Origin: Legionella feeleii
GTDB lineage: Bacteria; Pseudomonadota; Gammaproteobacteria; Legionellales; Legionellaceae
Direction: 5' to 3'
Assembly: GCF_001467625.1 (NCBI RefSeq)
Contig: NZ_LNYB01000080.1
Span: forward strand, 62,001 to 126,000
Length of the DNA: 64,000 nt
The position numbers were made by a program, and so were the translations under genes. Below, one piece after another: positions 26,577 through 35,252 of the stretch. The notes beneath the pieces were generated by a model that did not search any database, was not told where the DNA came from, and worked only from the letters and a program-made list of their open reading frames with translations. Each line of letters begins with the position of its first letter. The first letter of the stretch is position 1.

Positions 26577-27650
26577 ATGCCGAAATCAATTGGTACTTTA
26601 TTTACCGAGTCTCGCTTAATTGCAAAAACGATTAATCGTATTACGGTTGAGACAGATCACGTAGACCTGCAAGATTGGCGCACTGAAGCAAAATTATTAG
26701 CCAGTCCCGGGGGCTCTTGTTTGTCTTCAACGACCCTTCTGGTTAAAGGGAAGCATGTCCCTACCTATGGAATTGATGGCCGTTGCTATGGCTTCCTGTT
26801 TAATGCCGAAGAGTGCAACATTTACGATGTGAGCTCTACCGATTCGAATTCAAACAGAATTTCAAAACTGGCTAAACGTACCGAACGGAAAGGTGTAGAT
26901 ATGCTGACATCAAATACCGTTGGAGCAAAAACACTGGATGAATTAGCCGCTGAAGTTAAGGGTGGTCGCGATGGCCAAATGAATGAAATCATGCTCGATG
27001 CCTGGAAAAAATCTTGCGTAGGTTTATTTGTTCGTAGAATCGACCTTGAAAAGGCAAGTCCAGAAGGTTTAAAGCATTATTATCAATCGTTATTGGAAAT
27101 CTCTCTCATTCAAAAGTACCTGGTTCAGGCTTTCGATTATCCAGAAGATTTTAAAATTTGTCAGTACGAAGAACAAACTGGCAGGCTATTAACTACCCCT
27201 TCCCTGCAAGACATAAAAACGCAGGCAAGACTCTACGGAATAACAGATAGAACTCAGCCGGAATTGTTTAGACTACTCGATGATAGTCACCATTTTTCAC
27301 CTTTGCCAAAGCCTGTTACAGTAGGGGCATTTCTTGATGCCTATAGCGATTTTGATATAAGCCTCCTGCGTGATGAAATTATAGCGGCTCTGGTTAAAGG
27401 GTTTGAGCCCTTTGATGCCAGACCCGTTGATGAAAGCAGTATCCTTTTAGAACCAGTCGACGGCATTGTCGATATTTCAGAATCCACTATCCTTGAAACG
27501 ATCGAACACTGTGTTGAGATGCAGCGCTTGTCGACAAGTACCCAGGCGCTCAGTCTAGGAAGCGGTATGTTCTCAGGTCGGCCTGAAAGCGGCTCCACAA
27601 GCCTTGAGTGTGAGAAAGAAATCGCTCTTACGCCTACGAGTCGTGATTAA
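26577..27650 (+). CDS. Hypothetical protein, 357 residues; possible effector
   Basis: I do not recognise a family. Soluble, no signal peptide or membrane segment. The N-terminal third has SPGGSCLSSTTLLVKGKHVPTYGIDGRCYGFLF, a beta-rich stretch with possible catalytic-looking Cys and His, and VSSTDSNSNRISKLAKRT; the rest is largely helical. The C-terminal 30 residues are Ser-, Glu- and Thr-rich (SSTSLECEKEIALTPTSRD pattern), which resembles E-block type Dot/Icm signals. Start ATG 26577 is 8 bases after AGAGGA. It lies directly opposite the F-box gene, separated by 180 AT-rich bases that hold both promoters. Confidence 0.7.
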   Translation: MPKSIGTLFTESRLIAKTINRITVETDHVDLQDWRTEAKLLASPGGSCLSSTTLLVKGKHVPTYGIDGRCYGFLFNAEECNIYDVSSTDSNSNRISKLAKRTERKGVDMLTSNTVGAKTLDELAAEVKGGRDGQMNEIMLDAWKKSCVGLFVRRIDLEKASPEGLKHYYQSLLEISLIQKYLVQAFDYPEDFKICQYEEQTGRLLTTPSLQDIKTQARLYGITDRTQPELFRLLDDSHHFSPLPKPVTVGAFLDAYSDFDISLLRDEIIAALVKGFEPFDARPVDESSILLEPVDGIVDISESTILETIEHCVEMQRLSTSTQALSLGSGMFSGRPESGSTSLECEKEIALTPTSRD

Positions 27651-27671
27651 GAAATAAACTGCCGGAACTAT

Positions 27672-27724
27672 GGGGGGATAGAGCTCGATTTTGATAATAA
27701 AATGCAAATTCAAGCTCTGCCCCT
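27672..27724. repeat. Full copy of the GGGCAGGGCTTG palindrome family
   Basis: Left side GGGGGATAGAGCTCGATTTTG, right side CAAATTCAAGCTCTGCCCC, imperfectly complementary, immediately downstream of the 357-residue gene. Confidence 0.7.
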
Positions 27725-27870
27725 CAACTTTTCGCTACCGCAAGTGACGAATCTAGTCAATCAATACGCCCCCATGATACCGCAATTAATTTAACTCCCT
27801 GTTAGTACAACATATTTCTTTATTATTTATATCTCGCTATCATGCGCCGCTTTTTACAGATAAATTTATA

Positions 27871-28836
27871 ATGCCTCAAAAGAACAATAACCCTACCAAC
27901 GTGCCAGCCAGCTTTTACTGGAGTAAAGATAGTTATTTCTTGAAAGGAGCAGATTTAATCTTTAAAACAAGCATAACCAGTCTTACGACGTCCCTTATAA
28001 CAGCACCGATTACCTTGCTATTAAGTAATAAACAATTAAGTACAACAATAAAACCAACCCCCCTGGCTTTCGCAAAATCCTCTTGGCAAATCTTTCAATC
28101 TCAAGCGATAGCTAATCAAAAACGTGGGGCGGTCAGTGTAACCAGCAAGCACATCAACAAGGAAAATGGTCCGGAGGGCGTCCCGACTCAACACAAGGAA
28201 GAAGCAGAGCCCATCCAGAATTATAATTCCTTCTTCACTTCGTTGACTTTTTCCCAAGCTGATACAGCACTTGGCTCTGTTTTTAATAACCGCGCAAAAA
28301 TCCTGAGTGGTGGTATTGTCAAACCGGTTAAATTGACCGGCTATAATATTAGACAACTCTTTTTGATGGGATATCCGGTTAAGTCTCTATCTAATTTTAT
28401 GAGTTTTACTGCCTTGCTAACGCTTTCGGACTCAATAACCAATCAATTACCTATTGAAAATTCTGCTGTCGCCAATTTTGTCGGCGGGGGCTTGGCGGGA
28501 GCCGTTTCTTCCTTACTGACGCACCCTTTAAATGCTTCCTACGACAGGATTATACTGGGAACCAGAATGGATTCTGAGGCAAAATTAATCCGCGTCTCCA
28601 GTTTGTCCTTCTTTAAGGAAAAGATGAACTATGCGAAAACGATTAGTTTGGGTGAAATAGCCCAAAATTTTTGGCTGATAACAAGAAATGAACTCCCGGT
28701 AAGGATGTTAAGCACCATTACTATCTTTTCAATTATTCAGGGTTTTAACTATCTGATGGGCGACAGGCCTGTGAGTCATTTTTTACCCGCTGATCCCGAT
28801 AACGAGCCAGGTGGGGGTTCCCATCTGTCAAAATGA
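27871..28836 (+). CDS. Membrane protein resembling mitochondrial carrier repeats; candidate effector
   Basis: A 321-residue protein with several hydrophobic segments: TSITSLTTSLITAPITLLL (33-51), FLMGYPVKSLSNFMSFTALLTL, NFVGGGLAGAVSSLLTHPLNASYDR, and PVRMLSTITIFSIIQGFNYLMG. The GGLAGAVSSLLTHPLxxxxDR pattern and the earlier SLITAPITLL recall the Px[DE]xx[KR]-type starts of mitochondrial carrier family repeats, and the protein length equals three about 100-residue repeats, but the canonical motif is degenerate. L. pneumophila has a carrier effector (LncP). This could be a divergent member. The start ATG 27871 has no clear ribosome site. Terminal tail PDNEPGGGSHLSK is polar. Confidence 0.5.
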   Translation: MPQKNNNPTNVPASFYWSKDSYFLKGADLIFKTSITSLTTSLITAPITLLLSNKQLSTTIKPTPLAFAKSSWQIFQSQAIANQKRGAVSVTSKHINKENGPEGVPTQHKEEAEPIQNYNSFFTSLTFSQADTALGSVFNNRAKILSGGIVKPVKLTGYNIRQLFLMGYPVKSLSNFMSFTALLTLSDSITNQLPIENSAVANFVGGGLAGAVSSLLTHPLNASYDRIILGTRMDSEAKLIRVSSLSFFKEKMNYAKTISLGEIAQNFWLITRNELPVRMLSTITIFSIIQGFNYLMGDRPVSHFLPADPDNEPGGGSHLSK

Positions 28837-28941
28837 TTGTGCAAAACCCATGCGGTGTTTTAATTAAGATTAGTTAGTAGCAGGCAGCCTTGGTGGAGCA
28901 TAGCGCAATCAGGGGATTCACCTGTCCCTTGATGGCATAGG

Positions 28942-29976
28942 TTACAAATGGGCAATCGCAAAAGCGGTCATCGGATCAACCTGCCCTGTAGCCACCCCAA
29001 CGGTGGTAAAATAGCGTCCATAAAAGCTCAAGGTTTTTTTCCTTTGTGTGGCTTGCATTGAATCTGGTAAATCCTCGACGATTTCCAGAGGTTTTTGCTC
29101 TGATTGACGCATCATGGCTTTGGTAAGCTGTATTGCCGCATAGTAAATACTTTCAAGAATGCTGAAAAATGCTATACCAAAATTAAGCGATGTCAGTTCT
29201 TGCCAAAAATAAGTTGACGTGTGAATTTGCCTTTTATCATATCCAATTCCACAATGATCTAACGCATCTGGAACCCTCGTCGTTGGCTGTAGCCCTTTTG
29301 CTTTAACCTGACGTAATTCATCAAGGGCAGCCTCTTTATGTTGCTCATCTTGTGTGTAGTTCCTGTTTACAAAAACTTCATGACCTATTTCAAAATACCG
29401 CTCCTGGCAGACAACATAACTTGCAGCATCGTCGGCCGCCTTTGTAAACACCGGTAAGCCTGCAGTAAGCGCAAAATCCGAGCGTTTACATTTAACGGCA
29501 CAAATAATATTTTGTACCGGCACATTTTTGGCAAATGCTTCGTGACCGCTTAGGACGTAGCCTGCCATTGCAGGATTAACAGAGGAATCACTCATAATCT
29601 TTTCGAGTTGCTGAACCTGCAACGCTTCCATGTCAAATACATCAATCGGTTGCGGGGTATTAAAATCCTGAGGTAATTCGGCATCCGGTAACGCCATGAC
29701 ATAAATATAAATTTCTGAATCATAATCCACATGGTATTGGTCACATACCGGAAAAAGAGGGGCTGACTCAAGTTTTTTGGCTAAACAAACCACATTATTC
29801 ATGTCTGCGTCAGTCGCGGCTTTTTTTGGCGAAGTTGAATACCGATCATTTGCACTCCGGACACCCTGCTGCCACCAACTGTCCCCATAGAGATTTAGAA
29901 AATTGTTTTTTGATTGAAACCCGTGTTGAAAAATAGTTTTGGGGCTACGGGTATCTGCTCTGTAGTACAAACGCAT
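28942..29976 (-). CDS. Pertussis-toxin-S1-like mono-ADP-ribosyltransferase; candidate effector
   Basis: A 344-residue protein whose N-terminal half matches the R-S-E ADP-ribosyltransferase layout of pertussis toxin S1. YYRADTRSPKTIFQHGF (R6) corresponds to the NAD-binding Arg region, RYSTSPKKA (S47-T48-S49) to the STS motif, and GHEAFAKNVPVQNI (E146) to the catalytic Glu motif (toxin: EYLAHRRIPPENI). The C-terminal 150 residues are unrecognised. No signal peptide, so unlike the toxin it would need Dot/Icm-type export. Start ATG 29976 is supported by GAGGAG eight bases upstream; the frame opens eight codons earlier. Downstream of the Deg gene's divergent start. Activity is inference from motifs. 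Confidence 0.75.
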   Translation of the reverse strand: MRLYYRADTRSPKTIFQHGFQSKNNFLNLYGDSWWQQGVRSANDRYSTSPKKAATDADMNNVVCLAKKLESAPLFPVCDQYHVDYDSEIYIYVMALPDAELPQDFNTPQPIDVFDMEALQVQQLEKIMSDSSVNPAMAGYVLSGHEAFAKNVPVQNIICAVKCKRSDFALTAGLPVFTKAADDAASYVVCQERYFEIGHEVFVNRNYTQDEQHKEAALDELRQVKAKGLQPTTRVPDALDHCGIGYDKRQIHTSTYFWQELTSLNFGIAFFSILESIYYAAIQLTKAMMRQSEQKPLEIVEDLPDSMQATQRKKTLSFYGRYFTTVGVATGQVDPMTAFAIAHL

Positions 29977-30192
29977 GCTAAAGCTCCTCGATTTGAGCAA
30001 AATAATATCATGTTAAAAAAATAGTTGTCTATTAATCGGCACGTTAAAGTGGCCAGGACGGATATAGCAACCCTCATATAGAGTTGGGATTCGCAGGAAA
30101 TTATGCGATCCCCCATTGTTATATTCACTATAAAAGCTAAGATACGCAGCCGTTAAAGATCCTGATTATCACTATTCACTTAAGGTTTATAA

Positions 30193-31815
30193 ATGTTAGT
30201 AAATTCCACACTCAAACTCGAAGTCGACAAGCAAACGGTTAATTACGTTTCTGCCTGGTCTGTTGGTCAATCGGCAAAATCAAGCGCTACCATTACGGTT
30301 GTACAACACGAAGGCATCATATATTTAGTGACCAACGCGCATGCGGTAGCCAATTCAACTTATTTAAAAGTGAAATTTAATCAAGGATCTACCGAATTAC
30401 CTGTAACGCCGGTGTGGGTTGACCCTATTATGGATGTAGCTATCGTTGAGACGACGTCGACTGAGGCTGAAGCCTTTTTGGGAACTAAAGTTAACCCATT
30501 AGAAATAAATACGGAATTTCAACCTTCTTCAACGGAAGTAAATGCCTATGGTTATCCCACAGGAGGAAAAAGTCTTTCCTTTACCAAAGGCCATATCTCA
30601 AGAACAGAAGTATCCACCATTGCCCATTCTCGCTTACCAGGGATTACAGTACAAACCAGTGCCCCCATTAACCCGGGTAATAGTGGCGGACCGATTACGA
30701 TAGTGCGGGAAAAACAGGAAGAGTGTATCGGCATCGTCAGCCAGGGAGCCACTTCACTCAGCAATGTGGGTTATTTTATTCCCGCCTGCACCATTGTACA
30801 AACGATAGAAAACTACAAACGCTTCGGTGCACTCAGGGCAAGAAAATTTATTGATTATGTGACCGTCCCTCAAGTCAGCTTTGAGTGGCAAACATTAAAG
30901 AATCCATCCCTAAGATCGGAATTGGATATGCAAGATTCTCTTGAGAGTGAGCCATTGGGCATTCGTGTATCGCAAGTACCACCCAAGTCATGCGCTTATA
31001 ATCACTTGCGAGAAGGGGATGTGATTCTTGAAATTGATGGCCATCAAATTCATGCTGATGGCAATGTTCAGGTCAAGGAGCTCGAGAATCCTATCTCTTA
31101 TCTTTATCTTTTACAGCGCAAGAGATACCTTGATGAGATAGAGTTTGTGATTCAAAGAAAAAATGATGAGGGAGAATCTGAAACACTACAAATTACCATT
31201 AGGTTAACGGAACAGTTAGGCCGCAGCATTGTCGGACCCAAAACCGACAAACCACTCAAATACCACATTCAGCCTTCAGGAAAAAATGGCGGCTATGTTT
31301 TTGTTCGTTGCACCCAACCATTGATGGACACATTTACAACAACCTATTCAACCGGGCAAAAAGTCATTGTAGATAAATCCAATGTTCCACCTATGTTTAG
31401 TGAATTTTCCAGGCTTTCACCTAAAAGGGATGGTTACGAAATTGTTGTCCTGCAAGATATTCTTGTGTCAGAAGACACGGACGGTTATGAAAATTTCGCC
31501 CTTAACCGTGGGGGAATGTGTGAAAGTGATCGCGTTACTGAGGTTAATGGTGAACCAATAGCAAACTTATGGGACCTGGTAGTCGCATTAACAAAAGACC
31601 CAAAGAAACCATCTTTAGTGAAATTTGCAAATGGCAAGGAATTAGTTATTGCACCTGAAGCCGGGCAAGTACGTGATGCATTAAAATCCAAGTACCAAAT
31701 TGCATTTTTTACCAGCCCCAAAGTTGCCCCTATCCTTCAATTACCCTTTTTGGATGAGATTAACCGATTAAAAGAGGGTGCCGGGAATTCTTCGGCGATG
31801 TCTCTCAGCTCCTGA
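30193..31815 (+). CDS. Deg/HtrA-like trypsin-fold protease with PDZ domains, no signal peptide
   Basis: Serine protease of 540 residues. Catalytic triad: His in LVTNAHAVAN (about 50), Asp in DPIMDVAIVE (about 82), Ser in NPGNSGGPI (about 160). A PDZ-like domain follows near residues 250-330 (SEPLGIRVSQVPP, LREGDVILEIDG) and a second degenerate PDZ-like region near 430-510. There is no N-terminal signal peptide, unlike periplasmic DegP/DegQ, so it is predicted to be cytosolic or translocated; the layout (protease, PDZ, extra C-terminal PDZ-like region) resembles eukaryotic Deg-type proteases such as plant DEG9. Ribosome site AAGG close to the ATG. Confidence 0.88.
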   Translation: MLVNSTLKLEVDKQTVNYVSAWSVGQSAKSSATITVVQHEGIIYLVTNAHAVANSTYLKVKFNQGSTELPVTPVWVDPIMDVAIVETTSTEAEAFLGTKVNPLEINTEFQPSSTEVNAYGYPTGGKSLSFTKGHISRTEVSTIAHSRLPGITVQTSAPINPGNSGGPITIVREKQEECIGIVSQGATSLSNVGYFIPACTIVQTIENYKRFGALRARKFIDYVTVPQVSFEWQTLKNPSLRSELDMQDSLESEPLGIRVSQVPPKSCAYNHLREGDVILEIDGHQIHADGNVQVKELENPISYLYLLQRKRYLDEIEFVIQRKNDEGESETLQITIRLTEQLGRSIVGPKTDKPLKYHIQPSGKNGGYVFVRCTQPLMDTFTTTYSTGQKVIVDKSNVPPMFSEFSRLSPKRDGYEIVVLQDILVSEDTDGYENFALNRGGMCESDRVTEVNGEPIANLWDLVVALTKDPKKPSLVKFANGKELVIAPEAGQVRDALKSKYQIAFFTSPKVAPILQLPFLDEINRLKEGAGNSSAMSLSS

Positions 31816-31901
31816 ATGCCAGGCATGCAGGATCAGCGACACCGTCGAATAGACGGCTTTGTAGCCTTGATGTAGCACTGCTTGCTAAAAGATGCCAGAG
31901 A

Positions 31902-31948
31902 GGCAGGGCTTGCGTTTTGGTTGTTAACAAGACTCAAGCCCTGAGCCC
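31902..31948. repeat. Full copy of the GGGCAGGGCTTG palindrome family
   Basis: Left arm GGCAGGGCTTG, right arm CAAGCCCTGAGCCC, with TTGGTTGTTAACAAGA between. It lies between convergently transcribed genes, 86 bases after the Deg stop. Confidence 0.75.
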
Positions 31949-31969
31949 ATTCGGTTTGTTATAAGACGA

Positions 31970-32446
31970 TTAGCGCCCTAAAATTCTGTTGATGATCGCG
32001 GTAGCCTGATTATCACAAAAGATGGCATCAAGTTCAGGTAACGTAACACAAGCGATATTGTGACAATATTCCTGGGAAGCTAACGCATCAAGGCATGTTT
32101 TTACATTGCTCTGGATCAATGAAATTGTCTGAGCCAATCTCTGATCGTGATCATGGTTCGTCATTCCTTTATATTGGGCGACTAATTCCGTTAATCCTTT
32201 CAATACTTGTTGGCGCGCAGCTTGATGTTGTGTGCGTAATTCACAGACTTCTTTCGCCAAATCATGCGTTTCATTATCGCTCGTCATCTCATTGGTATCT
32301 TCGATACATTCAGCAAGGCTCAGTCTGATTTTATCATTATCGGCAGGAATAACTGGATTACTGGGGCCCATGTAGGGGCCATCGTCTGCAAAGGCTACAG
32401 TAGTCAGATTGAAACCAATCAATACGATTAATGCCAGGATATTCAT
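31970..32446 (-). CDS. Secreted helical protein with conserved Cys, function unknown
   Basis: A 158-residue exported protein. The ATG at 32446 is five bases after AAGGA and opens the signal peptide NILALIVLIGFNLTTVAFA; an earlier ATG seven codons upstream has no ribosome site. The mature protein DDGPYMGPSNPVIPADND onward is helical with several Cys: AECIED, KEVCELR, VKTCLDAL, EYCHNIAC and IFCDNQ, six in total, so disulfides in the periplasm are likely. No family recognised. Monocistronic. Confidence 0.75.
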   Translation of the reverse strand: MNILALIVLIGFNLTTVAFADDGPYMGPSNPVIPADNDKIRLSLAECIEDTNEMTSDNETHDLAKEVCELRTQHQAARQQVLKGLTELVAQYKGMTNHDHDQRLAQTISLIQSNVKTCLDALASQEYCHNIACVTLPELDAIFCDNQATAIINRILGR

Positions 32447-32574
32447 ACTATTCCTTAGTAATGACAAGGTTAATTATTGCAATCAATAGAACAGGAGGGA
32501 AGATACAGTTTTTTTCAAAAAACAGGTATAACCGTCCTATAATTATGAAAGCCTAATCATTTTTTTGGAACGCA

Positions 32575-33228
32575 ATGCACGACAATATTATATCCACATT
32601 GTTGAGTCCAATTACCCTTTTGTTTCTTGTTAATGCCTTCTTTTTGATTTTTGTTACCTCGTTTGTCTGGACCATTTTTCTCAACGTTAAATTCACGAAT
32701 TCTCTATTCCATTCATTTAAGGCAAACAATAGAGCCCCTTTATTATTGAAGGCCGTGCTCTTTTTTCCTCTTGTACTTATTGCGTTCATTGCAGAGTATC
32801 AGTGGTCTGTATTAACACAAGCAAATTTTTTCCCCCTGGCCGGTTCTTCCTTTGTTCGACTGAATGCGATAGGCCTTCTCATTTCTGTAATTGCTTTGAT
32901 TGTTATTAAAAATCTGGATAAGAAAATGGAGGTTGAAACGTATAGGATTCCTCTTTTTATTATGACTTATCTTATTGTTTTGTATCTGTTTTATTTGATC
33001 CTTCTTATGGCAACCGTCATTACGCGCTTAAATGCATTCCCCGATGGGTTCCTTAGAAATTATTCCTTTCCTGCGGCACAAAAAATCAATGAATATGTTC
33101 TTTTTGGATTATTCTTGATTCATTGGCTTGTTGTTTTCGTCACAGTATCTTGCCAAACCACGCAACGCATTCTGTTTTTCTTGGCCTATACCATTATTCT
33201 TGCTTTAGCCTATTCAATTGTTTTCTAG
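32575..33228 (+). CDS. Multi-helix membrane protein, hypothetical
   Basis: A 217-residue protein with about six transmembrane helices (for example ITLLFLVNAFFLIFVTSFVW, LLKAVLFFPLVLIAFI, AIGLLISVIALIVI, FIMTYLIVLYLFYLILLMATVI, YVLFGLFLIHWLVVFVTV, ILFFLAYTIILALAYSIVF). Few charged residues in the helices; no recognisable transporter motif. Start ATG 32575 without a clear ribosome site. Function unknown. Confidence 0.7.
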   Translation: MHDNIISTLLSPITLLFLVNAFFLIFVTSFVWTIFLNVKFTNSLFHSFKANNRAPLLLKAVLFFPLVLIAFIAEYQWSVLTQANFFPLAGSSFVRLNAIGLLISVIALIVIKNLDKKMEVETYRIPLFIMTYLIVLYLFYLILLMATVITRLNAFPDGFLRNYSFPAAQKINEYVLFGLFLIHWLVVFVTVSCQTTQRILFFLAYTIILALAYSIVF

Positions 33229-33347
33229 CAAGCCAAGGCAGACGAAAGGAGTCTCTCATTTTATTTAACAAAAGAACGATGAAAGGGCAGGGTTTGCATG
33301 CATGGTTATACCAGATTAAAGAGCTGCCATTGGTTGTAATTGCTTGA

Positions 33348-34124
33348 TTAAAAAGGTTTTATAATGGAATTTGGGAAGGCAGGTTGAATTAATGGATACA
33401 TCTGAGCCCTTTCCCTCCAGGCCTCGTTCGCTGCATCAGTCAAAAACATAATTTCACCATCGATATTTTTTTCACCATCAAAATACAATTTATCAAAAAT
33501 AGGCTCTTTCAATGGCGTGAAACCCAATTTGAAATAAAATTCACCCGATTTATTTGCTGAATATAAACTAACTCGCCCTTCGCAGTCCGTGCTTAGGCTA
33601 TATTCAAATACGGCTTGGACAAGGACAGTCCCCAAGGCATAAGCGCCCCGCTTTCTGGATGCGATAGCATCGATGACAAGAAAGGGCAAATTCACATAAG
33701 CGGGTTCTAAATGGGGCGATTTTGTATGGTAAGCAAAGCGGGCGTAGGCTACATCCTGCCCATTCGGATCGACTAATACAAAATGAGCCGTACCTTGTAC
33801 GTTATCTGAAAAGACATGATATAAATTCAACTCAAGAGGAGCAGCCCTTATACCGCTTTTTGGCTCCACTCTCATTTCACAGATTTTAATGAATTTAAAT
33901 GAACTGATTGAATTAACAGGTTTCCCAGTTTTTTTTTCCAAGTACTCGGCTAAAATAGCGTGTAGAGTGGTCTCCAGGCTGTTTGAACAATTCGTAACAG
34001 TTATTACTTCTTTTTCAAACGTCTGGCAATAAGACAATACTTTTGGCAAATTCCTTATCTGTTGTGCAGAGTCAGACTCCGCATCGCTCCAGAATCCCTT
34101 GGAAATCTGGGTCACTTTATACAT
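33348..34124 (-). CDS. GNAT-family acetyltransferase, 258 residues
   Basis: The C-terminal half (about residues 100-225) has the GNAT order: beta strands (LYHVFSDNVQGTAHFVLVD and DVAYARFAYH), then LPFLVIDAIASRKRGAYALGTVLVQAVFEYSL with the acetyl-CoA pyrophosphate-binding R-x-x-G-A-x-x-L-G-T variant, and the following KSGEFYFKLGF strand/helix. The N-terminal 90 residues are extra and unrecognised. Substrate unknown; it may be an effector since no metabolic partner is adjacent and the tail NSIIKPF is polar. The neighbours are unrelated. Confidence 0.75.
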   Translation of the reverse strand: MYKVTQISKGFWSDAESDSAQQIRNLPKVLSYCQTFEKEVITVTNCSNSLETTLHAILAEYLEKKTGKPVNSISSFKFIKICEMRVEPKSGIRAAPLELNLYHVFSDNVQGTAHFVLVDPNGQDVAYARFAYHTKSPHLEPAYVNLPFLVIDAIASRKRGAYALGTVLVQAVFEYSLSTDCEGRVSLYSANKSGEFYFKLGFTPLKEPIFDKLYFDGEKNIDGEIMFLTDAANEAWRERAQMYPLIQPAFPNSIIKPF

Positions 34125-34222
34125 CGTGCATTCTCATTTTTTAATGAATACAATTGTAACAAACGATAGAGAGTAACGTCACCAAAAGTGAGCGTTACCC
34201 TGAAAAGTTAAACGCCTTATTC

Positions 34223-34795
34223 TTACAGTATTAAAGGTTTCGATAGCGATTTTTTAAAAGTAACAATCACATTTGAATCCTTTGTTTTTGTCGCCATAGT
34301 GTTCGGATCATAGCCTTTTGGTAGTTGAAATACTTGACTATAATTGCTCTGAGAGTAGCTCACACTTTTGCTATTGCCTTGTTCTTGCGTAATTTTTTGC
34401 GTGACCTTTGCGCTAACGATTAATTGACTCTCTTTCACAGAAACATTGACTTTGCTATCAGCACCTTCGGGTAGTTTAATTTTATAGGTAATGTCATTTT
34501 TGCCTTCTTTAATTTCAACCGTATTTGTACTGCCAGGCTGACTCATCAAGTTATGTTGCATTTGTGAAAATTGACTCTTCATAAATTGATCCATTGCCCT
34601 TTGCATTTGATCCATTTGCTGCCAAATAGCATGAGGGGATTGAAAGAAGGCATCATTATCAAAGGGATCCCGGGTTATTTGCGGATTACTCTTTTGCACA
34701 TGAGTATTTTGCTTTGCATCAAGTGCCATGGCTCCTTCAGATATCATCGTGATAAGAGGAACAGAAATTAAAATAGGAAGCAGTTTATTTTTCAT
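34223..34795 (-). CDS. Secreted small heat-shock (Hsp20/alpha-crystallin) protein
   Basis: A 190-residue protein with a signal peptide (KNKLLPILISVPLITMISEGAMA) and a downstream alpha-crystallin-type domain (about residues 95-175: VEIKEGKNDITYKIKLPEG, VNVSVKESQLIVSAKV, YSQVFQLPKGYD and NVIVTFKKS). The Met/Gln-rich middle (MDQMQRAMDQFMKSQFSQMQHNLM) precedes it. Hsp20 proteins are normally cytosolic holdases; a leader suggests a periplasmic version. Ribosome site AAAGGAG lies six bases before the ATG. The cytosolic Hsp20 gene at 43782-44222 is distinct. Confidence 0.85.
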   Translation of the reverse strand: MKNKLLPILISVPLITMISEGAMALDAKQNTHVQKSNPQITRDPFDNDAFFQSPHAIWQQMDQMQRAMDQFMKSQFSQMQHNLMSQPGSTNTVEIKEGKNDITYKIKLPEGADSKVNVSVKESQLIVSAKVTQKITQEQGNSKSVSYSQSNYSQVFQLPKGYDPNTMATKTKDSNVIVTFKKSLSKPLIL

Positions 34796-35189
34796 ATAAA
34801 TCTCCTTTCTAAGTGAATATCAAATCTCCACGTCTTTGAATATACCGTTATGTACTAATAGCCATAACGCTATTTTGAGTTCTCTTTCGCTTTATTACCT
34901 TCAAAAGAGTATTTCCTATGTCGAGGCAAATTAGGTAATTTCAAGTCCTGCATCGCACATAGAACAAGGAACTTAAAACCCCTCAGGGATAAGATCCACT
35001 TGGGAATGAAATGAATTGGCTTCATGACCTATTGATTGACATCGATAACCTTGATTACCCTAGGCTCATCGAGGCTACACTGCCTTTCCTGGCGGGATGT
35101 AAAGTTCGACACATAAACCGTTTTGGCAGAAGCCAATCATCTGTCTCTTGTTCTTCTTTCAGGGATGAAAATGCAGGGTAGAAAACAAT
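34796..35189. other. Intergenic region with no gene seen
   Basis: Nearly 400 bases without a frame carrying a ribosome site. The right end has a palindromic repeat (35190-35242) just before the 3' end of the YopJ-like gene. Otherwise nothing was recognised. Confidence 0.4.
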
Positions 35190-35242
35190 GGGGCTCAGTG
35201 CTTGAGTTTTGTTGTTGAATACAAGATTCAAGCCCTGCCCCC
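35190..35242. repeat. Full copy of the GGGCAGGGCTTG palindrome family
   Basis: GGGGCTCAGTGCTTGAG on the left, ATTCAAGCCCTGCCCCCC on the right, with TTTTGTTGTTGAATACAAG between. It ends 11 bases before the stop of the minus-strand YopJ-like gene. Confidence 0.8.
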
Positions 35243-35252
35243 CGACCTTTTT

